Positions 35,812 through 43,567 of a DNA stretch of 64,000 nucleotides are shown one piece after another. Source of the DNA: Alistipes sp. GTDB taxonomy: Bacteria; Bacteroidota; Bacteroidia; Bacteroidales; Rikenellaceae. Position 1 is the first letter of the stretch. The number at the start of each line of letters is the position of its first letter. The stretch lies in assembly GCA_020026335.1 (NCBI GenBank), contig JAHHQO010000004.1, positions 90,775-154,774 on the forward strand, written 5' to 3'. The notes under the pieces are model-generated. The model saw nothing but the letters and a program-made list of their open reading frames with translations, was not told where the DNA came from and ran no database searches. Both the position numbers and the translations under genes were made by a program.

Positions 35812-36797
35812 TTGCGGCAGGTATCGGCTATAATGATGTCATACAACTCACCCAAGGTCATGCCCATGGTGCGCACCTGCTTGGGAACAATACTGCCGCC
35901 ACTCATTCCGGGGATAGAGTTCAGCTCGATGAAGTAGGGCTTACCCTCGGGAGTAACGATGAAGTCGCAACGCACTACACCCGAACAACGGCAGCGCTTG
36001 TAGGCTTCCAATGTCATGCGGTTGAGTGTGGCTTTCACCTCATCGGAAATGGGGGCAGGGGTAATCTCATCGGAGAAACCTGCGGTGTACTTGGCTTCGT
36101 AGTCGAAGAACGAATTTTTCGAGACGATTTCGGTGATGGGGAAGATGTACTCCTTACCTCCGGCAATCATCACGCCGCAACCCATCTCACGACCTGCGAT
36201 ACACTCCTCGATAAGAATCTCGTCACCCTCGTTGAATGCCGCTTCGATAGCTGCGGGCAGTTCCTCGGGGGTGCTGACCTTGCTCACGCCGAACGACGAA
36301 CCGTTGGCATTGGGCTTGACGAACATCGGGAGACCCAACTTGGCGATAATCTTCTGATAGTCGCACTCCTCACCCTTGCGGAGGAATACCTCCTTGGCGA
36401 GGTTGATTTCTCCACCGGCCAATGTACGCTTGGTGGTGATTTTGTCAAATGTAATGAGCGATGAAGTCATCGAGCACGACGAGTAGGGGATATCCATCAT
36501 GTCGAGGTACCCCTGCAAACGGCCGTCCTCACCGGGTGTGCCATGGATGATAATCAACGCGTAGTCGAACTCCTTGCGCACACCGTCAACGGTCAGCGAG
36601 AAGTCGTTTTTGTCTACCTGCCACTGACGACCGTCAGGAGCAGTGTAGTGCCAGTCACGGTGATGCAAGTCGATGACCGTGATATCGTATTTCGTGTGGT
36701 CGAGAGCCGCTTCAATCTGCGCAGCACTCTGCAATGCAATCTCTCTTTCGGGAGAATCACCTCCGGCCAAAAGAGCTATTTTAAGTTTCTCCATCAT
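35808..36797 (-). CDS. ddl: D-alanine--D-alanine ligase
   Basis: A 329-residue ATP-grasp ligase. N-terminal ALLAGGDSPEREIALQSA (the G-G-x-S-x-E-R motif), HGTPGEDGRLQG, the central KPNANGSSFGVSKV lysine-rich loop and the C-terminal FIELNSIPGMS. It joins two D-alanines for peptidoglycan precursors. Two ATG codons in a row (36797 and 36794) could start it; the first overlaps the nadD stop as ATGA. Confidence 0.95.
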   Translation of the reverse strand: MMEKLKIALLAGGDSPEREIALQSAAQIEAALDHTKYDITVIDLHHRDWHYTAPDGRQWQVDKNDFSLTVDGVRKEFDYALIIIHGTPGEDGRLQGYLDMMDIPYSSCSMTSSLITFDKITTKRTLAGGEINLAKEVFLRKGEECDYQKIIAKLGLPMFVKPNANGSSFGVSKVSTPEELPAAIEAAFNEGDEILIEECIAGREMGCGVMIAGGKEYIFPITEIVSKNSFFDYEAKYTAGFSDEITPAPISDEVKATLNRMTLEAYKRCRCSGVVRCDFIVTPEGKPYFIELNSIPGMSGGSIVPKQVRTMGMTLGELYDIIIADTCRK

Positions 36798-37606
36798 GGA
36801 TTATATAAATCTTTATATCTGAATGCAAGTATATCCTGTACCATGTCGATGAGCTGGCGTGCTTCGGCATGCTGGGGGTCAATGCGCAACACGGCATTGA
36901 AATCGTTGAGCGCCACGCCCCATTCGTTCATGCGGTAGTGCAACTGTCCGCGCTCCAACAGCAACTCGATGTTCTCCGCCTCCTTGTCCAAAAGAGCGTT
37001 GAGCGTTGCCATGCGCTGTGCAGGCGACCACAACCCCTTCTCACGAATGTACTTCGCCACATCGGGATGCAGCATGCCTGCCGTGTCGTCACCGCGCTCG
37101 ATGGTGGCACGCACCTCGGTCGATGAGAAGTCGAGCAAGGGAGCGTCCTCCAAGAGGTGGATGCGGTCGGCAAACTTATCGACCTTCTCGCCACGTCGCG
37201 GATAGACATAGAGCGGATACTCCAAAATCTTCTCGTACTCCTTCCAGCCGTCGAGACGCTCAATCTGGTCACCACCCATAAGAATGGAGAACTGCATCTG
37301 ATGACCGAAGTTCTGCTCCAGATAGCGCAGTGTGTCTATCGTGTAGGAGGGCTTGGGCAAGAGAAACTCCACCACCGAGGGGACAATCCGTTCGGCATAT
37401 TTCGATGCCTTGCAGGCCATCTCCGCCATTTCGTAGCGCGAAACCTCGGGTGCCAGCTGCTGGGTCGTCTTGTAGGGACTCTGCGGCGAAATCATCAGTA
37501 TCACCTGATCGGCGAGGTTGCGCTCGATGACATATTCCGCCAACGAGATGTGCCCTTTGTGTATCGGGTTGAACGACCCGAAGTAGAGCATGATTCGTTT
37601 CTTCAT
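36794..37606 (-). CDS. nadD: Nicotinate-nucleotide adenylyltransferase with C-terminal TPR-like extension
   Basis: A 270-residue protein. The first 195 residues are a normal NadD: YFGSFNPIHKGHISLAEYV (nucleotidyltransferase HxGH) and DFSSTEVRATI (the ISSTxIR-like motif). The last 70 residues are extra: LLLERGQLHYRMNEWGVALNDFNAVLRIDPQHAEARQL is a clear TPR-like helix pair. NadD makes deamido-NAD from NaMN and ATP. The extension may serve protein contacts. Overlaps gmk by one base and ddl by four. Confidence 0.93.
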   Translation of the reverse strand: MKKRIMLYFGSFNPIHKGHISLAEYVIERNLADQVILMISPQSPYKTTQQLAPEVSRYEMAEMACKASKYAERIVPSVVEFLLPKPSYTIDTLRYLEQNFGHQMQFSILMGGDQIERLDGWKEYEKILEYPLYVYPRRGEKVDKFADRIHLLEDAPLLDFSSTEVRATIERGDDTAGMLHPDVAKYIREKGLWSPAQRMATLNALLDKEAENIELLLERGQLHYRMNEWGVALNDFNAVLRIDPQHAEARQLIDMVQDILAFRYKDLYNP

Positions 37607-38169
37607 TATCGGGCAATAAATTTATCGAGCAGCGAGCAGGCCTCCTTGACAGCCTCCTCCAAATTGTCGTTGATGACGATGTGGTCAAATTCGGGCGATT
37701 TGGTAATCTCGAACTCGGCCTTGGCCACACGCTTCTCAATCACCTCCGCAGAGTCGGTTCCGCGACCTACGAGACGGTTTCGAAGCTCCTCCACCGAAGG
37801 GGGCATGATGAATATCGAGCAGGCGTCATCGCCGAAGATATGTTTGAGGTTGATACCGCCCATAACATCGACATCGAAAACGATGACATGGCCTTTCTCC
37901 CAGATGCGCTCCACTTCGCTGCGCAGGGTGCCGTAGCAGGTGCCTTTATAGACCTCCTCCCACTCGACAAAGCGATTCTCCGAAACCGCCTTTTCAAACT
38001 CCTCCTGCGAGAGAAAGTAGTATTCCTTGCCGTGCTGTTCGGTACCACGCGGAGCGCGGCTGGTTGCCGAAATGGAGAATTCCAATTCGGGGTAGCGGCT
38101 CAACAGGCGATTGACGATGGTCGTCTTGCCCGAACCGCTGGGGGCCGAAAAAATTAAAACTTTTCCCAT
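37606..38169 (-). CDS. gmk: Guanylate kinase
   Basis: A 187-residue kinase with the P-loop SAPSGSGKTTIVNRLL (about 7-22), the SATSRAPRGTEQHGKEYYFLS GMP-binding region (residues 36-56) and DVDVMGG. It phosphorylates GMP to GDP. Its ends overlap yicC and nadD by one base each. Confidence 0.96.
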   Translation of the reverse strand: MGKVLIFSAPSGSGKTTIVNRLLSRYPELEFSISATSRAPRGTEQHGKEYYFLSQEEFEKAVSENRFVEWEEVYKGTCYGTLRSEVERIWEKGHVIVFDVDVMGGINLKHIFGDDACSIFIMPPSVEELRNRLVGRGTDSAEVIEKRVAKAEFEITKSPEFDHIVINDNLEEAVKEACSLLDKFIAR

Positions 38170-39044
38170 TACAAAATATTAAGTACCTGCTCTTTGATTT
38201 TCTCCAATTCGTCCTTCATCTTGACCACGAGAATCTGAATGTTGGTCTCGTTGGCCTTCGAACCCGTGGTGTTGATTTCACGACCCATCTCCTGGGCGAT
38301 GAATCCCAACTTGCGGCCTGCGGCGTCCTCGTTGTGAGCCACCTCGCGGAAATACTTGCAGTGGTTGGTCAGACGCACCTTCTCCTCGGTGATATCGAGC
38401 TTCTCGAGATAGAAAATCATCTCCTGCTCCAGACGGTTGTGGTCCACCTCGACCTGCAACTTGGAGAGGTTCTCCAGAATACGCGCCTTGATGGTCTCGG
38501 TGCGTGCCTGCTCGAAGGGTATGATTTGCTCCTTGTAGTTCTCGATGAGATCCACACGGCGCAAAAGGTCGGCGATGAGAATGGCACCTTCCTGCTCGCG
38601 GAAAGCATTGAGATGCAGGGCAGCCTGACGGGTGGCCTCCAGAAGGGCATTCTGCTCCTCCTCCGACACGGTCTCAGCCTCGGCCGACACCACATTGGGC
38701 ATACGCATAATAATAGGTAACGCCACCTCCATTTCGGGTTCCTTGCCGGTAGCTTCCACTACGGTCTCACGGAACTGCGAAAGATACTCGGCAAAGAGTG
38801 CACGGTTGATTTTTGCGGAGGTCTCCACAGCCTGTGTTTCGACACTCACCGTGACATCGACCTTACCGCGTTGAAGTTCCTTGGCCACAATCGAGCGGAT
38901 GTCGTATTCTGATTGGCGATATATGGCGGGAACTCTGAGATTGAGGTCGAGCTGTTTGGAATTCAACGAGCGAATTTCAACTGTAATTTTCTTATTTCCT
39001 AAAGCGACTTCACCCTTGCCGAAGCCGGTCATAGACTTTATCAT
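38169..39044 (-). CDS. yicC: YicC/YloC family endoribonuclease
   Basis: 291 residues from the ATG at 39044 (MIKSMTGFGKGE); codons further upstream lie over the promoter box and are not protein-like. The N-terminal MTGFG motif, LNSKQLDLNLRVP and the C-terminal GREINTTGSKANETNIQILVVKMKDELEKIKEQV are the YicC hallmarks (the last part is the DUF1732 domain). Members are clasp-like ribonucleases. Genes yicC and gmk are neighbours in many bacteria. First gene of the minus-strand operon. Confidence 0.93.
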   Translation of the reverse strand: MIKSMTGFGKGEVALGNKKITVEIRSLNSKQLDLNLRVPAIYRQSEYDIRSIVAKELQRGKVDVTVSVETQAVETSAKINRALFAEYLSQFRETVVEATGKEPEMEVALPIIMRMPNVVSAEAETVSEEEQNALLEATRQAALHLNAFREQEGAILIADLLRRVDLIENYKEQIIPFEQARTETIKARILENLSKLQVEVDHNRLEQEMIFYLEKLDITEEKVRLTNHCKYFREVAHNEDAAGRKLGFIAQEMGREINTTGSKANETNIQILVVKMKDELEKIKEQVLNIL

Positions 39045-39069
39045 GACAATGACATTTATTAAATTTCGA

Positions 39070-39077
39070 CAAAAATA
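39070..39077 (-). promoter_or_regulatory. Putative -7 box for the yicC-gmk-nadD-ddl operon
   Basis: TATTTTTG on the minus strand, an exact TAnnTTTG, 25 bases before the yicC start. Confidence 0.45.
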
Positions 39078-39139
39078 GTAAAAACAATTCAAATATGAAG
39101 ATACTTTGGGATTATGATTGAAAATTCTTGGGTAATTTG

Positions 39140-39169
39140 TTGCAACAATGATAATTTTGTGTATATTTG
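39140..39169 (+). promoter_or_regulatory. Promoter of the serC-serA-DUF1015 operon
   Basis: TTG at 39140-39142, a 19-base spacer, then TATATTTG at 39162-39169, a complete Bacteroidetes-type promoter with a leader of about 50 bases. Confidence 0.65.
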
Positions 39170-39224
39170 TGTTAGTTAAATAACAATTGAAAAGTATATC
39201 ACCAAAATCTAATTACTAATCATT

Positions 39225-40298
39225 ATGAAAAAGCACAATTTTAATGCGGGACCATCGATCCTGGCTGATGAAGTCATCGACAATGCAGCGAAGGCCATCT
39301 TGGATTTTAACGGTTCAGGGCTTTCCCTGTTGTCTATTTCTCACAGAACAAAGGATTTTGATGCGGTGATGGCAGAGGCGGACTCACTGTTCCGCGAATT
39401 GCTCCATATTCCTGACAATTATAAGATCATATACATGGGTGGTGGTGCCAGCACATTCTTCTACAACATCCCTGCAAACTTCTTGAACAAGAAGGCCGGC
39501 TATGTGAATACCGGTGTATGGTCGAAGAAGGCCATCAAGGAGGCCAAGCACTTCGGCCAGGTAGAAGTTATCGCAACTTCGGAGGACCGCGACTTCACCT
39601 ATATCCCCAAAGGATTTGAAATTCCTTCCGATTTGGATTATCTCCACATCACTTCCAACAATACCATCTACGGTACAGAATACCACGAGGACCTCGATTC
39701 TCCCGTTCCCGTTATCGCCGACATGTCATCGAACATCCTTTCGCGTCCCATCGACGTGACAAAGTATGCCATGATTTACGGTGGTGCACAGAAGAACCTG
39801 GCTCCCGCCGGTGTATCGTTCGCCATCATCAGAGAGGATATGCTCGACAAGGTAGAGCGTGACCTGCCGACCATGATGCTGTTCCGTACTCAGGTTGAGA
39901 AGGACTCTATGTTCAACACACCTCCCGTATTCCCCATCTACGTACTGAAGGAGACTCTCAAGTGGCTGAAGTCTATCGGTGGTGTTCCCGAAATCTATCG
40001 CCGCAATCAGGAGAAGGCTGCGTTGCTGTATGACGAAATCGACCGCAACTCGATGTTCCGTGGTACAGTTGCCAAGGAGGACCGCTCGTTGATGAACATC
40101 TGCTTCGTCATGGCTGACGGTTACGAGGATTTGGCTCCCGAATTCCTGGAGTACACCAAGCAGCACGACATCGTGGGCATCAAGGGTCACCGTCTGGTGG
40201 GCGGCTTCCGCGCATCGTGCTACAACGCTCTTCCCAAGGAGAGTGTCGAGGTACTCGTCAAGTGCATGCAGGACTTCGAGCAGCTTCACAAGAAATAA
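39225..40298 (+). CDS. serC: Phosphoserine aminotransferase
   Basis: A 357-residue PLP enzyme with the SerC signature start (KHNFNAGPSILADEVID), GGGASTFFYNIPANF, and the PLP lysine in GGAQKNLAPAGVS at about residue 189. It converts 3-phosphohydroxypyruvate and glutamate to phosphoserine. First of the serC-serA-DUF1015 set. Confidence 0.96.
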   Translation: MKKHNFNAGPSILADEVIDNAAKAILDFNGSGLSLLSISHRTKDFDAVMAEADSLFRELLHIPDNYKIIYMGGGASTFFYNIPANFLNKKAGYVNTGVWSKKAIKEAKHFGQVEVIATSEDRDFTYIPKGFEIPSDLDYLHITSNNTIYGTEYHEDLDSPVPVIADMSSNILSRPIDVTKYAMIYGGAQKNLAPAGVSFAIIREDMLDKVERDLPTMMLFRTQVEKDSMFNTPPVFPIYVLKETLKWLKSIGGVPEIYRRNQEKAALLYDEIDRNSMFRGTVAKEDRSLMNICFVMADGYEDLAPEFLEYTKQHDIVGIKGHRLVGGFRASCYNALPKESVEVLVKCMQDFEQLHKK

Positions 40299-40412
40299 CA
40301 TTTCGAAACTATGCCTCTCGCCGTTAAGATTCCCACAGGGTATAATGCCCTGACCGGCGAAGTGAAGGCATGGGATTACACAGAATTGGTTGAACAAACA
40401 ATAGTTGAGAAA

Positions 40413-41336
40413 ATGAAAGTATTGGTTGCAACAGTTAAGCCTTTTGCTAAAAAGGCCGTTGAAGGAATTCGTGGTATCGTAGAAAAGGCCGGCTATGAAC
40501 TGGCTCTCCTCGAAAAATATGCTGATAACTCGGAACTGCTCGCCGCAGTTGCCGATGCCGATGCGCTGATTATTCGCAGTGACAAAATTACCCGCGAGGT
40601 GATTGATGCGGCAAAGAATCTCAAAATTGTTGTTCGTGCCGGTGCAGGCTACGACAATGTGGACCTGGCAGCCGCCACCGAACGCGGAATCGTTGTGATG
40701 AACACCCCGGGACAGAACTCAAACGCTGTTGCCGAGTTGGTTATCGCCATGATGATTTTCATTTCGCGTAATCAGTTCACCCCCGGAACCGGTGCCGAGA
40801 TTATCGGCAAGACCCTCGGTATCCAGGCTTACGGTAACGTAGGTCGTCTGGTAGGTCGCAAGGCCAAGGCTTTGGGTATGAATGTCATCGCTTTCGACCC
40901 CTTCGTGAAGGACGACAGCGTATTCGAGAATGACGGTGTCAAGAGAGCACACTCTTTGGACGAGCTCTACGCAGGTGCCGACTACCTCTCGTTGCACATT
41001 CCCGCAACGCCCGAGACCAAGGGTTCCATCGGTTACGACCTGTTGAAGAAGTTGCCCCACGGAGCTACTCTCATCAACTCCGCACGTAAGGAAGTCATCG
41101 ACGAGGAGGGTCTGAAGAAGGCTCTCACCGAGCGTGAGGATTTGAAGTACATCACCGATATTGCTCCTGCCATCATGCCCGAGTTGAGCGAGGCATTCGG
41201 CAAACGTGTCTTCGCCACACCCAAGAAGATGGGTGCCGAGACTGCCGAGGCCAATCTCAATGCAGGTCTTGCAGCCGCAAATCAGATTGTGGACTTCTTC
41301 ACAACAGGAAACCGCCGTTTCCAAGTCAACAAATAG
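40413..41336 (+). CDS. serA: D-3-phosphoglycerate dehydrogenase
   Basis: 307 residues from the ATG at 40413, the usual length and start (MKVLVATVKPFAKKAVEGI) for the short Bacteroidales enzyme. An in-frame ATG at 40311 would add 34 residues that resemble no known part. The NAD-binding loop is GIQAYGNVGRLVG; catalytic Arg is in NSARKEV-type and VVRAGAGYDNVD stretches; a late His may be in SLHIPATPETK. There is no C-terminal ACT domain. It oxidises 3-phosphoglycerate in serine synthesis. Confidence 0.92.
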   Translation: MKVLVATVKPFAKKAVEGIRGIVEKAGYELALLEKYADNSELLAAVADADALIIRSDKITREVIDAAKNLKIVVRAGAGYDNVDLAAATERGIVVMNTPGQNSNAVAELVIAMMIFISRNQFTPGTGAEIIGKTLGIQAYGNVGRLVGRKAKALGMNVIAFDPFVKDDSVFENDGVKRAHSLDELYAGADYLSLHIPATPETKGSIGYDLLKKLPHGATLINSARKEVIDEEGLKKALTEREDLKYITDIAPAIMPELSEAFGKRVFATPKKMGAETAEANLNAGLAAANQIVDFFTTGNRRFQVNK

Positions 41337-41349
41337 AGTTTAATCCGAG

Positions 41350-41390
41350 TGTAAGTGAATTCCTTTCGGGGGTTCACTTACATTCTCTTT
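41350..41390 (+). terminator. Hairpin between serA and the DUF1015 gene
   Basis: A perfect 10-bp stem (TGTAAGTGAA with TTCACTTACA), loop of 13, then TTCTCTTT. Probably an attenuator or weak terminator that lowers DUF1015 expression relative to serCA. Confidence 0.5.
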
Positions 41391-41405
41391 CAAACAGTTG
41401 AAAAT

Positions 41406-42647
41406 ATGGTCAGAATCAAACCTTTCTGCGCAGTACGCCCCCCTCAGAAATACGCTTCGGAAGTTGCATCGCGTCCCTATGACGTGCTGAACTCCGAGGA
41501 GGCAAAGCGTGAGGCCACCGACAGGTCGCTGCTTCATATCATCAAGCCCGAAATCGACTTTACACCCATTGCCGACGAACACTCTCAGGAGGTTTACGAC
41601 AAGGCTGTGGAGAATTTCCGCCGCTGGCGTGAAAACGGCTGGCTAATTCAGGACAAGGAGGAGCACTACTACATCTATGCACAGACCATGGACGGCCGTA
41701 CACAGTACGGTTTGGCGATGTGCTGCCACTTCGAGGATTATCTCTCGGGTGCCATCAAAAAGCACGAGCTGACTCGTCCCGACAAGGAGGAGGACCGCAT
41801 GATTCACGTGCGCAATCAGAAAGCCAATATCGAGCCTGTATTCTTCGCTTATCCCGACAACAAGGAGATTGACTCCATCGTTGAGAATGTGGTGAAGAAC
41901 AACATTCCCGACTACGACTTTACCGCCGAGGACGGCTTCGGTCACCAGATGTGGGTCATTCGCGACAAGGCGACCAACGACCGCATCACGGAGATTTTCG
42001 CAGGTATTCCTGCCCTCTACGTTGCCGATGGTCACCACCGTACCGCTGCAGCCGCAAGAGTGGGTGCAGAGTGCAAGGCGAAGAATCCCCACCACACGGG
42101 TAACGAGGAGTACTGCTACTTCCTGGCAGTAACCTTCCCCGCATCACAGTTGAAGATTATCGACTACAACCGCGTGCTCCGCGACTTGAACGGTCTTTCG
42201 AAAGAGGAGCTGTTGGAGCGTCTGCAAAAGGATTTCGTAGTCGAGGACAAGGGCGTGGAGGAGTATCGTCCCACAGGCCTGCATAACTTCTCGATGTATC
42301 TCGATGGTCATTGGTGGAGCATGACAGCCAAAGAGGGTACTTACGATGACAACGACCCGATTGGCGTACTCGATGTTACGGTGCTTTCGAATCTGGTGCT
42401 GGATAAGATTTTCGACATCAAGGATTTGAGAACCTCAAAACGTATCGACTTTGTCGGCGGTATCCGCGGTTTGGGCGAGTTGAAGCGCAGAGTAGACAGC
42501 GGTGAGATGAAGGTGGCATTTGCCCTCTATCCCGTGTCTATGCAGCAGCTCATCAACATTGCCGACACCGGCAATATCATGCCGCCCAAGACCACTTGGT
42601 TTGAGCCGAAATTGCGCTCGGGTATCGTTATCCACTCTTTCGAGTAA
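41406..42647 (+). CDS. DUF1015 family protein
   Basis: 413 residues from the ATG at 41406 (MVRIKPFCAVRPPQKYASEV); an upstream start inside the hairpin is rejected. The body has the conserved PYDVLN, FTPIADEHS, YVADGHHRTAAAARVG and FVGGIRGLGELKRRVDSGEM stretches of DUF1015. Its biochemical role is not firmly known. The third place after serC and serA suggests a role in serine or phosphoglycerate metabolism. Confidence 0.87.
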   Translation: MVRIKPFCAVRPPQKYASEVASRPYDVLNSEEAKREATDRSLLHIIKPEIDFTPIADEHSQEVYDKAVENFRRWRENGWLIQDKEEHYYIYAQTMDGRTQYGLAMCCHFEDYLSGAIKKHELTRPDKEEDRMIHVRNQKANIEPVFFAYPDNKEIDSIVENVVKNNIPDYDFTAEDGFGHQMWVIRDKATNDRITEIFAGIPALYVADGHHRTAAAARVGAECKAKNPHHTGNEEYCYFLAVTFPASQLKIIDYNRVLRDLNGLSKEELLERLQKDFVVEDKGVEEYRPTGLHNFSMYLDGHWWSMTAKEGTYDDNDPIGVLDVTVLSNLVLDKIFDIKDLRTSKRIDFVGGIRGLGELKRRVDSGEMKVAFALYPVSMQQLINIADTGNIMPPKTTWFEPKLRSGIVIHSFE

Positions 42648-42672
42648 GTGACGCGCCCCGACGGGCAAGCAT

Positions 42673-42715
42673 AAAAAAGAAGACGGAGGAATGAGAATTT
42701 TCCTCCGTCTTTTTT
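42673..42715. terminator. Bidirectional terminator after the serC operon
   Basis: An 11-bp stem (AGACGGAGGAA with TTCCTCCGTCT), 8-base loop, with an A run before and a T run after; between convergent units. Confidence 0.85.
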
Positions 42716-42749
42716 GTGTCTATGTGCGAAAGGGTGGTGATGGGGCTTT

Positions 42750-43448
42750 TCAGTCCGTTTTGCGCCCTTCTGTATCGCCGAAGACTATGCCCGAGGGCAT
42801 CAGGTCTTTGAGCGAACGAATATCGGTGTAATCGTCAATAATGAGGTTGGCAACCGTATGCTCCAACTCATGACGTTGCAAGGTGGTGGCAAGGGCGATG
42901 ATGGCTGCCGCACCCGAACGGTGTGCCGCCTCGATACCCGCCTTGGCGTCCTCGAAAATGATGCACTCTTCGGGCTTCACCCCCAGACGCTCGGCTGCCG
43001 CGAGATAGATTTCGGGATTGGGCTTGCAGTGGGTGACCATGTCACCGCTGACCGCCACATCGAAATAGGATTGGATATGACAGTGCGAAAGCACAAAATC
43101 CACATTATCCTTGCAACCCGACGAGCCGACGGCACAACGTATGCCGGCATCGCGCAACTGCTTCAAAAGAGCTTCCAAACCCTTGACAGGGGCAATCGTG
43201 GGGGCGTAAATCTCGCGGTAGAGGGCTTCCTTCTCCTCGCCCAGTTCCTCAGTGCTCTTTTCGCGAAGCACCTCGGCAGGCATGATGAGTTTCATGATGT
43301 CATCGTTGCCCATACCGTAAGCCGTGGAGAGTTTCTCCTTCCAGTCCTTCACGCCGTAACGCTCACAGAATACCTCGAAAGCCTTTATGTGTACATCGGT
43401 GTTGTTGACCAACACACCGTCCATGTCAAAAATCGCTGCTTTAATCAT
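42750..43448 (-). CDS. HAD-family phosphatase, beta-phosphoglucomutase-like
   Basis: 232 residues from the ATG at 43448 (MIKAAIFDMDGVLVNN); a longer in-frame reading is unlikely because it lacks protein-like sequence. The nucleophile motif is FDMDGVL (Asp8), motif II is VGSSG, motif III PNPEIYL (Lys just before it) and motif IV IIFEDAKAGIEAA. Cap position and motifs fit the beta-PGM/pyrophosphatase subgroup; the substrate is unknown, probably a sugar phosphate. A TACCTTTA box at 43515-43522 may be its promoter. Confidence 0.88.
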   Translation of the reverse strand: MIKAAIFDMDGVLVNNTDVHIKAFEVFCERYGVKDWKEKLSTAYGMGNDDIMKLIMPAEVLREKSTEELGEEKEALYREIYAPTIAPVKGLEALLKQLRDAGIRCAVGSSGCKDNVDFVLSHCHIQSYFDVAVSGDMVTHCKPNPEIYLAAAERLGVKPEECIIFEDAKAGIEAAHRSGAAAIIALATTLQRHELEHTVANLIIDDYTDIRSLKDLMPSGIVFGDTEGRKTD

Positions 43449-43567
43449 AGCTCTGTATTTTATCATTAGCGGAAAACGAAGTCCGCCCGTAAGTTCGAAC
43501 AAAAAATATCGGGATAAAGGTATAAAAAACTTTACGCATACCCTCGTCCCGACCTTTATTCTTCGCC

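Noticed and set aside
34132..35937. 601-codon plus-strand open frame opposite the M23 and DUF3109 genes
   Set aside because: It spans two real genes and their gap; no domain recognised, and the minus-strand genes have clear signatures.
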